From Ruegeria sp. THAF33 (GTDB taxonomy: Bacteria; Pseudomonadota; Alphaproteobacteria; Rhodobacterales; Rhodobacteraceae): 64,000 bases of DNA. Where the stretch lies: positions 1,734,501-1,798,500 of the forward strand of contig NZ_CP045384.1 of the NCBI RefSeq assembly GCF_009363615.1, written 5' to 3'. Shown in pieces: positions 1 to 8,546 of the stretch. Every line of letters begins with the position of its first letter. The stretch's first letter is position 1. The notes below the pieces were generated by a model that did not search any database, was not told where the DNA came from, and worked only from the letters and a program-made list of their open reading frames with translations. The position numbers and the translations under genes are program-made.

Positions 1-387
1 CGCAACCAGCGCGCCGCTGGAAACGCTGTCGCCCAAAACCAGAAAGCCGACGATCGCGGTCTGAATGACTTCGGTTTTCTTGAAGGTGATTCCAACCGCA
101 AAGTTTCGTTGTTTGAACAACGCCACAACACAGATCGTCGCCAGGATTTGCGCCGTACCTCCGATGACGGCGTACAGCCAGAACACTCCACCAATCGGAG
201 GCAAGCTGGCGCCCGTCGTCAGCATCGCCACAAACAGCCCGGCAACGGCCAGCGGCATGGAATACGCAAATCGCGCAAAGGTCGCGCCGGCGGCGGACAG
301 TTTCACGCTGCTCAAGGATTTTTGCAGCATGAACCGCACGGTCTGAAAACTGGCGGCGGCGATGGTGACAGGGATCCAGAGACTCAT
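1..387 (-). CDS. EamA/DMT-family transporter, 3' end cut by window edge
   Basis: The open frame starts at an ATG (385-387) and runs without a stop off the left edge, giving the first 129 residues. These hold about four hydrophobic helices separated by short polar loops, with basic residues after the first helix (the 'MLQKSLSSVKLS' region) and a phenylalanine/lysine-rich segment near residue 105. This is the pattern of the first half of a ten-helix drug/metabolite transporter of the EamA type, an inner-membrane exporter or importer of small solutes. Its start lies 21 bases after the desaturase stop, so it is probably the third gene of a DUF2061-desaturase-transporter operon. The substrate cannot be read from the sequence. 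Two more DMT-type genes lie at 28329-29207 and 30781-31668. Confidence 0.72.
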   Translation of the reverse strand, partial: MSLWIPVTIAAASFQTVRFMLQKSLSSVKLSAAGATFARFAYSMPLAVAGLFVAMLTTGASLPPIGGVFWLYAVIGGTAQILATICVVALFKQRNFAVGITFKKTEVIQTAIVGFLVLGDSVSSGALVA

Positions 388-408
388 GTCACCCGTTGTG
401 TCGCCAAA

Positions 409-1311
409 TCAGTGCTTTGGCCAGAGCGGATGCGGAACCGGGTCCTTGGCGCGTAGCAGATACTGCCGGAAAATCTGTGCATAGGAGCGGTAAACATACG
501 CCTCGTTGCAGGCCAGATACCTGTCTTTGCCATCCCGATACAAAGACGGTAGCCGATACCATGGTGCGGCGGGATTCATGTGATGAACAACATGCAGGTT
601 GTTGTTCAGAAACAGAAACGCCAACGGCCCGCTGTCTTCGATAATCACGGTCCGCGCGCGAGACTTCTCGTGCGCGCGGTGTTCCAGAAACGTGCGGATC
701 TTCAGCAATGCCAGCCCGATATAGGCCGAAATCAGATAGGTCCAGATCGGCATGGCCGATTGTGCAACGATCCACAGCACCGCAACCGCGCCGGGGATAT
801 GCAATGCCCAGGCCAGCAGGATCGCCCTGTCGCCGCGCCGCAGCCCCCGCCATTCGTCGCGCAGAAACAGCACCTGCCCAATGGCCGGGCCCAGAACCAT
901 CCGCCCCAGAAGCGTGTTGTTCAGGGCCAGCACAGCCTGCACGCCGCGCGGCAGGTCCGCCCAAACCTTGGGATCCAGATAGTTGGATTCGGGGTCGTCA
1001 TACGGATCGGTCAAAGTGGCATCCTGATGATGCGCCAAATGCAGATCGCGAAAACGGTTATACGGAATGGCCAGGGTCAGCGGCAGCGCCATCAGCGCCT
1101 CATTCAGCCATTTGGCTCGGAACGGGTGCCCGTGCAGGACTTCGTGCGTCAAAGACGAATGCAGGGCCGCAACAAAGCCCAAAGCCAGCACCGCCAACCA
1201 CAGCGAAATATCCGCCAGCCAGAACAGCCCGACCAGCCATGCGGCATAGCAGCCGACGATCAGGGCAAATGTACCCCATTCGGGCGACTTGGGTGTCGAG
1301 GGCTCAGCCAT
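409..1311 (-). CDS. Membrane fatty acid desaturase family protein
   Basis: This 300-residue protein carries the three histidine boxes of membrane di-iron desaturases and hydroxylases: HEVLHGH at about 56-62, HLAHH at 91-95 and HVVHH at 240-244. Hydrophobic helices lie between them. The family inserts double bonds or hydroxyl groups into acyl chains or carotenoid-like lipids in the inner membrane using a di-iron centre; which substrate applies here is not visible. I chose the ATG at 1309-1311, preceded by a G-rich ribosome site. It overlaps the upstream DUF2061 stop by 8 bases, which suggests translational coupling. An in-frame start 14 codons further upstream is less likely because it would lengthen the overlap and adds no conserved sequence. 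Confidence 0.85.
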   Translation of the reverse strand: MAEPSTPKSPEWGTFALIVGCYAAWLVGLFWLADISLWLAVLALGFVAALHSSLTHEVLHGHPFRAKWLNEALMALPLTLAIPYNRFRDLHLAHHQDATLTDPYDDPESNYLDPKVWADLPRGVQAVLALNNTLLGRMVLGPAIGQVLFLRDEWRGLRRGDRAILLAWALHIPGAVAVLWIVAQSAMPIWTYLISAYIGLALLKIRTFLEHRAHEKSRARTVIIEDSGPLAFLFLNNNLHVVHHMNPAAPWYRLPSLYRDGKDRYLACNEAYVYRSYAQIFRQYLLRAKDPVPHPLWPKH

Positions 1312-1519
1312 TGCGCCCCCACGAAACTCCGGCCCAAATTCTTTCATATACAATGTAAAGCGCCAGGCCGATGGCGGTATTCACCAGCGCCAATGCCCCG
1401 CCGACGGCGGCCGAGCCTGTGGCGATCAGGCCCACCAGCGTCATGGTGGCCAGCCCCATGACATTCCATACGATTGCTTTCACGACAGATCTTCGCCGCG
1501 TTTCCATTCCGAACCCCAT
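1304..1519 (-). CDS. DUF2061 small membrane protein
   Basis: The 71-residue protein begins with basic residues (METRRRSVVKA), has two hydrophobic helices, and ends with the typical 'YIVYERIWAGVSWG' segment of DUF2061 proteins. The family has no proven biochemical role; members are small inner-membrane proteins. It is the first gene of a minus-strand run and overlaps the desaturase start. Translation could begin at 1519 or at the second methionine (1507), which matches the usual N-terminus better. Divergent transcription of the regulator at 1616 leaves 96 bases for both promoters. Confidence 0.75.
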   Translation of the reverse strand: MGFGMETRRRSVVKAIVWNVMGLATMTLVGLIATGSAAVGGALALVNTAIGLALYIVYERIWAGVSWGRNG

Positions 1520-1615
1520 TCTTTTTGCTTTTACAAAGGGGGTACCGTTCAGTGCACGCGCTGAAAATTCTGAATATGATTAACAAAATTCATCAATTGT
1601 GATACTTTTCACCTA

Positions 1616-2485
1616 ATGCAGGAAAATATCGACAAACGCGACCGCGCCGCTCAATTCCGCCAACGCCTTGCCCGCGCGATGGAGGACCGTCACGTCAGCC
1701 AAAGCGCGCTTGCGCGCCATATCGGCGTGGACCGATCAACCGTATCTCAGTTGTTGACCGATCATGGCGCGCGTCTTCCCAATGCGCATGTTGTGGGTGG
1801 CTGCGCCGCGGCACTGGGCGTTTCGGCCGACTGGTTGCTGGGCCTGTCCGACAGGCCGGAAAGCGCGGCAGAGATTTTGGCCAGTTCCTTGTCCATTACC
1901 GAAGCGCCCCGCGCCCTGGTCGATGAGCGGATTTTCGACTGGCACAAAGAAGCCGCCGGGTACAAGATCCGCTATGTTCCGGCCGCCCTGCCTGACATGC
2001 TCAAGACGCGCGCGGTGCTGGAGTGGGAATATGCCCCCCATCTGGGGCGCACGGCGGATCAGGCCATCGGTGCGTCCGAAGACAGGTTGGCGTGGATGCG
2101 CAGTGCGCAGTCTGATTACGAAATTGCAATGCCATTGTTCGAGATCGAAAGCTTTGCAAGCGGCACGGGGTATTACCATGGCCTTTGCCCAAAAATTCGT
2201 CAGGAGCAGATCGATCATCTGCTGGAGCTGTGTGAACAGCTTTATCCCCGAATGCGTATCTATCTGTTCGATGCCAAACGGCTTTATTCAGCCCCTGTAA
2301 CGATTTTCGGGCCGCTGCTGTGCGTCTTTTACGCAGGCAGTCACTATATGGCGTTCCGAGACCGGGACCGGATCGAGACATTTTCACGGCACTTCGACAC
2401 ACTTGTGCGCGAGGCCGATGTGGCCGCTCGCGATTTCCCGGACCACTTGCGACAACTCAGAACGGCTGTATCCGGCAAGAATTGA
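1616..2485 (+). CDS. XRE-family helix-turn-helix transcriptional regulator
   Basis: The first 80 of 289 residues form a lambda-repressor-like HTH: 'SQSALARHIGVDRSTVSQLL' gives the two core helices, and 'AAALGVSADWLLGLSDRPE' is the usual end of an XRE domain. The remaining 200 residues form a mixed domain of unknown ligand, not a peptidase S24 domain. Its target could be the divergent DUF2061-desaturase operon, or it could act elsewhere. The start ATG at 1616 follows an AT-rich stretch that probably contains the promoter. The protein is cytoplasmic with no membrane segment. Confidence 0.85.
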   Translation: MQENIDKRDRAAQFRQRLARAMEDRHVSQSALARHIGVDRSTVSQLLTDHGARLPNAHVVGGCAAALGVSADWLLGLSDRPESAAEILASSLSITEAPRALVDERIFDWHKEAAGYKIRYVPAALPDMLKTRAVLEWEYAPHLGRTADQAIGASEDRLAWMRSAQSDYEIAMPLFEIESFASGTGYYHGLCPKIRQEQIDHLLELCEQLYPRMRIYLFDAKRLYSAPVTIFGPLLCVFYAGSHYMAFRDRDRIETFSRHFDTLVREADVAARDFPDHLRQLRTAVSGKN

Positions 2486-2564
2486 TGCAGCGGCGCAAAA
2501 CCTGTGCTATCGTCCCTTGGCGCGAACCAACGGGCATTCCGATCACAGACGGAGGACCACAGGA

Positions 2565-2747
2565 ATGGACGCAATTCAAACCGCTCAATACGCGCGCGCG
2601 CTGTATGCCGCGCACGGAGACCGGGCCGAGGCGGAAGCCGCGCAGAAAATGCGTGAATGCGAAGCCGCCGGAAACCAGAAAGAGGCGCAGGATTGGCAGG
2701 CGGTCCGTCAGACCATCCGCCAGATCCGGGGACCAAATCAGGGCTGA
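2565..2747 (+). CDS. Small conserved-looking protein, about 60 residues
   Basis: A 60-codon frame starts at ATG 2565, 9 bases after a good GGAGG ribosome site at 2551. The product is charged and alanine-rich (MDAIQTAQYARALYAAHGDR), predicted to be mostly helical, with no signal peptide or membrane segment. I think similar 60-residue proteins occur in other roseobacters but cannot confirm this here, and no function is known to me. It lies 79 bases after the XRE regulator and convergent to the SDR gene, whose stop is only two bases away. The same frame stays open further upstream, but that part overlaps the regulator and lacks a ribosome site. Confidence 0.6.
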   Translation: MDAIQTAQYARALYAAHGDRAEAEAAQKMRECEAAGNQKEAQDWQAVRQTIRQIRGPNQG

Positions 2748-2748
2748 C

Positions 2749-3507
2749 CTACAGTTTTGGGTCGGGGTTGACCGTGTGCCCATCCACCGCAATCACCTGC
2801 CCAGACACCAGCCGTGCTGCGTCTGAAGCAAGAAAGACGGCCATATTGGCGATATCCTGCGCTTCCACAAAGCGCCCCATAGAGGTGCCCGAGGCATAGC
2901 CCTGATAGACCTCATCGCGGGTCATGCCTTTCGCAGCTGCCTCTCGGGCCAAGACGCCTTCCATGCGCGGGCCCTCCACGGCACCCGGGCAAATGGCGTT
3001 TGCGCGAATGCCCAGCGGCCCAAGTTCCATCGCCAGCGTTTTCATCAACCCTATGACCGCCCATTTGGCCGAGGCATAAGGCGCTCGGAACGGATAGCCG
3101 TACTGACCGGCTGTCGAAGAGGTCAGAATGATGCTGCCCGCCCGCGCCGACTTCATTATAGGGGCCGCGTGCTTGGCGGCCAGAAAGGCCCCGTCCAGAT
3201 TGACTGCGAGACAGGCGCGCCATGCATCCAGATCGATATCCTCGATCGCGCTGGTCGGCCCGGCGATTCCGGCATTTGCGCACAGAACATCCAGCCCGCC
3301 GGCGGCCCCGACAGCCTGAAACACCGCGCTCATGTAGGCCTCGTTGGTCACATCAGCCCTGTGCGCCACCCAATGGTCGGGCAAGATATCCAGGGCTGAC
3401 TGGTCAATATCCGTCACCCAGACATCATAGCCGGCAGCGTCAAACGCCGCGGCCATGGCATGACCGACACCCGATGCCCCGGCGGTTACCAATACGCGCC
3501 GGGTCAT
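2749..3507 (-). CDS. SDR-family oxidoreductase in the carnitine cluster
   Basis: The 252-residue protein is a classical short-chain dehydrogenase: the NAD(P)-binding TAGASGVG motif at 8-15, NAG at 78-80, catalytic Ser near 130, and YASAK with Tyr144 and Lys148. It overlaps the carnitine dehydrogenase stop by 4 bases (ATGA), so both are translated from one message. Carnitine degradation yields acetoacetate, and a 3-hydroxybutyrate dehydrogenase would act on that product; this is my inference from position, not from a diagnostic motif. It could instead oxidise another hydroxy-acid. Asp32-Ile33-Asp34 at the end of the second strand favours NAD over NADP. Confidence 0.85.
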   Translation of the reverse strand: MTRRVLVTAGASGVGHAMAAAFDAAGYDVWVTDIDQSALDILPDHWVAHRADVTNEAYMSAVFQAVGAAGGLDVLCANAGIAGPTSAIEDIDLDAWRACLAVNLDGAFLAAKHAAPIMKSARAGSIILTSSTAGQYGYPFRAPYASAKWAVIGLMKTLAMELGPLGIRANAICPGAVEGPRMEGVLAREAAAKGMTRDEVYQGYASGTSMGRFVEAQDIANMAVFLASDAARLVSGQVIAVDGHTVNPDPKL

Positions 3508-4970
3508 GAGGGCTTCCGGATGGCGGCACCCGCCCCTTCAGGGTAAGGCAAAGCGGCCTGTGCCTCGGCAATCCGCGCCATCGCTGCTTCGATCCTGGGC
3601 GACGGCGGGCTGGGACGGCGGGTTTCAAGGCTGACATGCAGCAGAAAGCTCTCGCCCGTGGCCAACAGCTTGTCGCCTTCATACATGCTGTGAAAGACAT
3701 GCAGCTTCTTGCCCTGCCCCAACAGCATCTGCGTGCGCACGTCGATCTTCGCCCCTGCATGGACCTCGTCGATGTAACGGATGTGGTTCTCGGCGGTGAA
3801 ATAGCTGCCACCCGACGCGATATACTCCATATCGCAGCCGATGATCTCCATGAAACGGTCCGTGGCGGCCGCAAAGGCTTCCAGATACTTGGCTTCGTTC
3901 ATGTGGCCGTTGTAATCCGTCCAGTCCAACGGAACGGCGCGAGACAGGGTCAGGATCGGCTGGCTCAGATCCGCCTGATCCAGCGACGGCAGGGCACCCG
4001 GTTTCAACAGCGCATCATGCTGGTTCAGCACCGCCCCCGCGCCATAATTCTGCGCCTTGAGGGCCCGCATCATGCCAACAAGATTGTTGTCGCGAATGCG
4101 TTCCAGTTCCCGGATCGAATGCATTCCGGATTGCGCGTCTGACTGATCGGCGATCAGGTCGACCAGTTCATCGGTGAATTCCGGCACGTCCATCAGTTTG
4201 GTCCAGGGCCATTTCAAGGCTGGCCCGAACTGAGCCATGAAATGCCGCATTCCCGCTTCACCTCCGGCCACGCGGTAGGTTTCGAACAATCCCATCTGCG
4301 CCCAGCGGATGCCAAAGCCCATCCGGATCGCCTCGTCGATTTCTTCGGTGGTGGCAATACCATCCTTGACCAGCCAGAGCGCCTCGCGCCAGACGGCTTC
4401 CAGAAAGCGGTCGGCGATATGCGCGTCGATCTCTTTTTTGACATGCAGCGGAAAGAATCCAACCGAGGTCAGCAATTCCTTGGCCCGTTCAATCATCTGC
4501 TGTGGGTTTTTGTCGGTCGGCACCAGCTCGATCAGCGGCAGCAGATAGACTGGATTGAACGGGTGCGTCACGACGATCTGTTCGGGCCGCAAAGCACCGT
4601 TCTGAAGCTCGGATGGTTTGAACCCGCTGGTCGATGACCCGATGATCGCTTCTGGATCACAAGCCTCCTGCAAGCCCTTGTAAACCTTCAGCTTCAAGTC
4701 CAGCCGCTCTGGCACGCTTTCCTGGATCCACATCGCGCCCTGTACGGCGTCGGCCATGTCGTCATGAAAGCTCAGTGCGCCCTCGGCCGGCAACGGAACG
4801 TCACTCAGCCCCGGCAGGGATCGCCGCGCATTGTCCAGTACTTCGCCTATTTTGCGTTCTGCTTCGGGGTCCGGGTCGAACACCCGAACGTCCCATCCAT
4901 TGAGCAGGAACCGTGCGGCCCATCCGCCGCCGATGACACCGCCACCGATAATTGCTGCCGTCTTTGTCAT
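3504..4970 (-). CDS. lcdH: L-carnitine dehydrogenase fused to a betainyl-CoA thioesterase
   Basis: The 488-residue protein has two parts. Residues 1 to about 320 form a 3-hydroxyacyl-CoA dehydrogenase-type oxidoreductase with the NAD motif GGGVIGGG at 9-16, matching carnitine 3-dehydrogenase. Residues about 340-480 form a hotdog thioesterase with the motif DYNGHMN. Carnitine dehydrogenase makes 3-dehydrocarnitine; after the BKACE enzyme converts this with acetyl-CoA to acetoacetate and betainyl-CoA, the thioesterase releases glycine betaine. In pseudomonads these are separate proteins (CdhA and CdhB); a fused form is known from rhizobia and roseobacters. The neighbouring BKACE gene and AraC-type regulator support the assignment. 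The gene sits 8 bases after a small secreted protein and overlaps the SDR. Confidence 0.9.
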   Translation of the reverse strand: MTKTAAIIGGGVIGGGWAARFLLNGWDVRVFDPDPEAERKIGEVLDNARRSLPGLSDVPLPAEGALSFHDDMADAVQGAMWIQESVPERLDLKLKVYKGLQEACDPEAIIGSSTSGFKPSELQNGALRPEQIVVTHPFNPVYLLPLIELVPTDKNPQQMIERAKELLTSVGFFPLHVKKEIDAHIADRFLEAVWREALWLVKDGIATTEEIDEAIRMGFGIRWAQMGLFETYRVAGGEAGMRHFMAQFGPALKWPWTKLMDVPEFTDELVDLIADQSDAQSGMHSIRELERIRDNNLVGMMRALKAQNYGAGAVLNQHDALLKPGALPSLDQADLSQPILTLSRAVPLDWTDYNGHMNEAKYLEAFAAATDRFMEIIGCDMEYIASGGSYFTAENHIRYIDEVHAGAKIDVRTQMLLGQGKKLHVFHSMYEGDKLLATGESFLLHVSLETRRPSPPSPRIEAAMARIAEAQAALPYPEGAGAAIRKPS

Positions 4971-4978
4971 GCTGTCCT

Positions 4979-5296
4979 CTAATCGATACAGATTACCTGC
5001 GCGCGCCCCGCCTCATCCAGATGCGGAATGCATCCGAATTGCGGTGTCACCGCGCTGCATTGTTTGGTGTCCGACAGGCAGAACCCTGCGCAGTCAGAGG
5101 CTTTTTCACAGGAGTTTCCAGCGTCGGGCAATGGTTCAAAGCAGATAAACTGCCGTATCCGCCCGCCTACCTCATAGCTTCCCCCTTTGGCTTCGCAGTC
5201 CTTGCGGGCCAAAGGGTCTTCCGCGGTCTGTGCCACCCCGGCCCGGGGTAGACAAACGGCCAGAACCGTCGCGCAGATTACAAGCACCGATCGCAT
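4979..5296 (-). CDS. Cysteine-rich secreted protein of unknown function
   Basis: The 105-residue product starts with a clear signal peptide (MRSVLVICATVLAVCLPRAGVAQ, cut probably after AQ at about 22-24). The mature part holds eight cysteines in about 80 residues, several closely spaced (NSC-x5-C-x3-C-x6-C), which suggests up to four disulfides in the periplasm or outside. I do not recognise the family. The gene lies inside the carnitine operon: 61 bases after BKACE and 8 bases before carnitine dehydrogenase, so it is co-transcribed. There is no lipobox, because the only cysteines in the signal peptide lie in the hydrophobic core. A role in substrate capture is possible but unsupported. Confidence 0.72.
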   Translation of the reverse strand: MRSVLVICATVLAVCLPRAGVAQTAEDPLARKDCEAKGGSYEVGGRIRQFICFEPLPDAGNSCEKASDCAGFCLSDTKQCSAVTPQFGCIPHLDEAGRAQVICID

Positions 5297-5357
5297 TGCT
5301 CACTTCCTCTTGCTGGCGCCCCTGCACTTACCGGTCATGGCAAGGGACGCAAACAGG

Positions 5358-6272
5358 TCAACCTTTGGGCGCCCGTTTGACCAGACCCAGCTTCTCACGC
5401 ACTTCCTGCGGCCCGATCACCCGCGCGCCCATGTTCTCGATGATGGTGCCTGCGCGTTCGACCAATTGCCAGTTTTCGGCCAGCACACCCTTGTCCAGCC
5501 ACAGGTTGTCCTCCAGCCCCACGCGCACATTGCCGCCCGCCAGCACCGAGGCCGCCACATAGGCCATCTGATGCCGCCCCAGCGAGAACGCGCTGAAGGT
5601 CCAGTCATCGGGCACGTTGTTTACCATCGCCATGAAGGTGTTCAGATCATCCGGCGCGCCCCACGGCACGCCCATGCACAGTTGAACCAGGGCGTTGGGT
5701 TCCAGAATTCCCTCTTTCACCAGTTGCTTGGCAAACCACAGATGGCCGGTGTCAAAGGCCTCGATCTCGGGTTTCACGCCCAGATCGGTCATCATCTGCC
5801 CCATAGCCCGCAACGCGCCGGGCGTATTGGTCATGACGTAATCCGCCTCGGCAAAGTTCATCGTCCCGCAATCCAGCGTGCAGATTTCGGGCAGACATTC
5901 GGCCACATGCGCCACACGCTCGGTCGCACCAACCAGATCGGTTCCAGCCTCGGCCAATGGCAACGGGTTTTCGATACCGCCGAACACCATGTCTCCGCCC
6001 ATGCCAGCCGTAAGGTTCAGCACTGCGTCCACCTCGGCATCCCGAATCCGATCGGTCACCTCACGATACAGCGCCAGATCGCGCGACGGGGCACCTGTTT
6101 CGGGGTCGCGCACATGGCAGTGCACCACGGCAGCACCCGCCTTCGCGGCGGCAATCGCACTGTCGGCAATTTGCTTCGGTGAACGCGGCACATGAGGGCT
6201 TCGATCCTGCGTCCCGCCCGAGCCGGTCACGGCGCAGGTGATGAAGACTTCGCGGTTCATTTCCAGAGGCAT
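5358..6272 (-). CDS. BKACE-family 3-keto acid cleavage enzyme (3-dehydrocarnitine cleavage)
   Basis: The 304-residue protein belongs to the beta-keto acid cleavage enzymes (formerly DUF849): N-terminal [10 protein letters not shown], the zinc ligands in [12 protein letters not shown] near residue 50, and conserved NLTAGMGGD near 103. These TIM-barrel enzymes transfer the acyl group of a beta-keto acid to CoA, releasing acetoacetate when acetyl-CoA is the co-substrate. Next to carnitine dehydrogenase the substrate is almost certainly 3-dehydrocarnitine, giving betainyl-CoA; this corresponds to CdhC of Pseudomonas. It is the first gene of the minus-strand carnitine operon and diverges from the GlxA-type regulator. 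An alternative start at the fifth codon (6260) is possible. Confidence 0.9.
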   Translation of the reverse strand: MPLEMNREVFITCAVTGSGGTQDRSPHVPRSPKQIADSAIAAAKAGAAVVHCHVRDPETGAPSRDLALYREVTDRIRDAEVDAVLNLTAGMGGDMVFGGIENPLPLAEAGTDLVGATERVAHVAECLPEICTLDCGTMNFAEADYVMTNTPGALRAMGQMMTDLGVKPEIEAFDTGHLWFAKQLVKEGILEPNALVQLCMGVPWGAPDDLNTFMAMVNNVPDDWTFSAFSLGRHQMAYVAASVLAGGNVRVGLEDNLWLDKGVLAENWQLVERAGTIIENMGARVIGPQEVREKLGLVKRAPKG

Positions 6273-6405
6273 GGCGTTTTCCCCAAGTTATACCCGGTTT
6301 TGCCTTGGGTTTTCCCCAGGCTTCTCCCCGGATTCCGATTTGCGTTCTGGCCCGACTCTGGCGCAGCCTTGGGAAAACCACTTGGCAGAATGCGAATCGA
6401 ACTTG

Positions 6406-7392
6406 ATGCAATCCGCAAAAAACATACTGCAACCCGAACATCGGGCCCTGAAAACCGCCGTTCTGGTGCTGGATGAATGCAACACGCTCAGCTTCGCCTC
6501 GGCGGTCGATCCGATGCGCGCTGCCAACCGCCTAGCGGACCGGCCCGCATTTGACTGGGACTATGTGACCGCCACAGCCGAACCCGCGATGCTGACCAGC
6601 GCGTTGCAAGTGCCCGGTATCCCGCTCGCTCGCCTGCAAGGTTGCGACCTAATGATTGTCGTCGCGGGCTTCCAACTGGCCCGCCACGCCACCCCCAGCC
6701 TGCTGGCCGGGCTGCGCCGCATTGCCGGTACCGGGGCGACGATGGCCGGGATTGACGGCGGCCCCTGGCTGCTGGCCGAGGCCGGGCTGCTGGACGGCCA
6801 CCCCGCGACAACCCACTGGGAAGACCTGGAAAGCTTCGCTTCCCGCTTCCCCGACGTCGAAGTGCGCCCCGACCGTTTCACCGTCTCGGACGGTCGCCTG
6901 ACCTCTGGCGGCGCGATTCCCGCTGTCGAGATGATGCTGCACATCATCGCCGCCCGTCATGGCGCGGGTTTCGCCTCCCGTGTCTCGGGCCTGTTCCTCT
7001 ATGATGGCGCGCCGGACCCGGGCAAACCGCAAAGCCGCACCGGCGTTCCACATCGCCACACCGCGCTGACGGCAAAGGCGAATTCGCTGATGCAGGCATC
7101 CCTGGATGACCCCCTGCCACTGGCCCATATCGCAGAGCAGCTTGGCACCAGCCCGCGCACCCTGCAACAACAGTTCCGCTTGCGCCTGAACACCACGCCG
7201 CAGGATCATTATCTGCAACTGCGCCTGGCCGAGGCCCGCCGTCTGGTCACAGACACCGACCTTCCACTGATGGATGTCGCGCTGGCCACCGGTTTTGCCT
7301 CGCAATCCAGCTTCGCCCGCGCTTTCCGCACCGCGCATGGCCAATCTGCCCGCGACCTCAGGCAAGAGCGCGCGCACCCCACCCATCACTGA
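6406..7392 (+). CDS. GlxA-family AraC-type regulator, probable carnitine regulator (CdhR-like)
   Basis: The 328-residue protein joins an N-terminal DJ-1/PfpI-like amidotransferase fold (about 10-185, lacking an obvious catalytic role) to a C-terminal AraC double HTH (about 225-320, with DDPLPLAHIAEQLGTSPRTL and DVALATGFASQSSFARAFR). This architecture matches CdhR, the activator of carnitine catabolism in Pseudomonas, and the gene diverges from the carnitine operon here. I infer that carnitine or a breakdown product is the inducer. I start it at ATG 6406. The frame stays open back to 6238, but that part overlaps the BKACE gene and reads as non-conserved sequence. Its end is followed by a dispersed hairpin repeat. 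Confidence 0.86.
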   Translation: MQSAKNILQPEHRALKTAVLVLDECNTLSFASAVDPMRAANRLADRPAFDWDYVTATAEPAMLTSALQVPGIPLARLQGCDLMIVVAGFQLARHATPSLLAGLRRIAGTGATMAGIDGGPWLLAEAGLLDGHPATTHWEDLESFASRFPDVEVRPDRFTVSDGRLTSGGAIPAVEMMLHIIAARHGAGFASRVSGLFLYDGAPDPGKPQSRTGVPHRHTALTAKANSLMQASLDDPLPLAHIAEQLGTSPRTLQQQFRLRLNTTPQDHYLQLRLAEARRLVTDTDLPLMDVALATGFASQSSFARAFRTAHGQSARDLRQERAHPTHH

Positions 7393-7403
7393 CCGGATCC
7401 AAC

Positions 7404-7466
7404 TTCATCTGGCCAGAAATACCCCGGGGGAGGCACGCGCAGCGTGCCGGGGGCAGAGCCCCCTCG
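7404..7466 (+). repeat. Dispersed 'TTCATCTGGC' repeat, copy A, with two hairpins
   Basis: The segment begins TTCATCTGGCCAGAAATACC and is followed by two perfect hairpins: a 7-bp stem at 7432-7448 with loop GCA, and a 6-bp stem at 7449-7463 with loop AGA. It lies between convergent genes and may end transcription from both sides. Three related copies lie at 16178, 57227 and 57386. Confidence 0.75.
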
Positions 7467-7468
7467 CC

Positions 7469-8515
7469 TCAGTACGGCATCGGGTGCGCCTTGTGGACAG
7501 CGTCCAGCTCGGCCAACACCTCCTTTGACAAAGTCAAATCCGCACCGGCCAATACGTGTTCAAGCTGCGCGACCGTGGTCGCGCCAAAAATCGCCGACAT
7601 CATGAATGGTCGCGAGCGGCACCAGGCCAACGCCATATGGGTCGGATCCAGGCCATGTCGCGCGGCAACATCCAGATAGGCCGCGACCGCATCAAACACC
7701 CGGTCAGACTTGCGCCCGCCCAATTGAGGCGAAAGCGACATACGAGAGCCGTCCGGCACGGCCCCGCCCTGGTATTTCCCGGTCAGCAGCCCGGTACCCA
7801 GGGGTGAAAACGCCATCAGGCCGACATCTTCATGTACGCTCAGCTCGGCCATGTCGGTATCGAACAGACGGCACAGCAACGAATACTCATTCTGTACGGA
7901 CGCCGCACGCGGTGTGCCCGTCTGCTCGGCCAGTCTCAGCCATTGCGCCGTACCCCACGCGCTTTCATTCGACAGACCAAAAGCGCAGATGTTGCCTTTG
8001 TCCACCTGAACCTGCAAGGCCTCCAGACACTCCTGCATATTTTCCAGAACGTCCGCGGTATTGTGGCCCGAAGGCGTATAATCCCAGTTTTGACGGAACA
8101 TATAGCTGCCGCGATTGGGCCAGTGGAACTGGTAGAGATCGATGTAATCCGTCTGCAACCGCCGCAAGGACCCTTCGATGGCCTCGGGAATGGTTTTTCC
8201 CGTGATCGGCGCACCGTCGCGAACATATGACAACCCCTCACCCGAATGCTTGGTCGCCAGTACGAAGTCCGCCCGGCGCGACGAATTTGCAGCGTTCCAA
8301 TTTCCAAGAATTTCTTCGGTACGACCAATTGTCTCTTTGGCGACAGGATTCACGGGATACATCTCGGCGGCATCCACAAAGTTGATCCCCGCATCCAGCG
8401 CCATGTCCATCTGCCGGTGCGCATCCGATTCCGAGGTCTGCGACCCGAACGTCATCGTCCCGAGGCAAAGATCGCTCACGACAATCCCGGTGCGGCCCAG
8501 AGGCTTCATCTGCAT
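7469..8515 (-). CDS. Aldo/keto reductase
   Basis: The 348-residue protein is a TIM-barrel aldo/keto reductase close to the Tas/YajO type: it opens with MKPLGRTGIVVSDLCLGTMTFG, has the active-site Asp and Tyr in the DAAEMYPVN segment, Lys in LATKHSGE, and the His in the QFHWPNRG segment. These are cytoplasmic NADPH-dependent carbonyl reductases with broad substrate range. I start it at ATG 8515, which sits about 8 bases after an AGGAG site; an upstream TTG at 8521 is less likely. It precedes no obvious partner gene and points towards the carnitine regulator. Confidence 0.87.
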   Translation of the reverse strand: MQMKPLGRTGIVVSDLCLGTMTFGSQTSESDAHRQMDMALDAGINFVDAAEMYPVNPVAKETIGRTEEILGNWNAANSSRRADFVLATKHSGEGLSYVRDGAPITGKTIPEAIEGSLRRLQTDYIDLYQFHWPNRGSYMFRQNWDYTPSGHNTADVLENMQECLEALQVQVDKGNICAFGLSNESAWGTAQWLRLAEQTGTPRAASVQNEYSLLCRLFDTDMAELSVHEDVGLMAFSPLGTGLLTGKYQGGAVPDGSRMSLSPQLGGRKSDRVFDAVAAYLDVAARHGLDPTHMALAWCRSRPFMMSAIFGATTVAQLEHVLAGADLTLSKEVLAELDAVHKAHPMPY

Positions 8516-8546
8516 CCTCAAATCTCCTGATAAATGGCACGGCCCG

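Noticed and set aside
580..1461. 293-codon plus-strand frame opposite the desaturase
   Set aside because: Antisense to a gene with all three histidine boxes; Gln/Arg/His-rich with no motif.
6238..6405. N-terminal extension of the GlxA-type regulator
   Set aside because: It overlaps the start of the BKACE gene, reads as low-probability protein and lacks conservation; the DJ-1-like fold begins after 6406.
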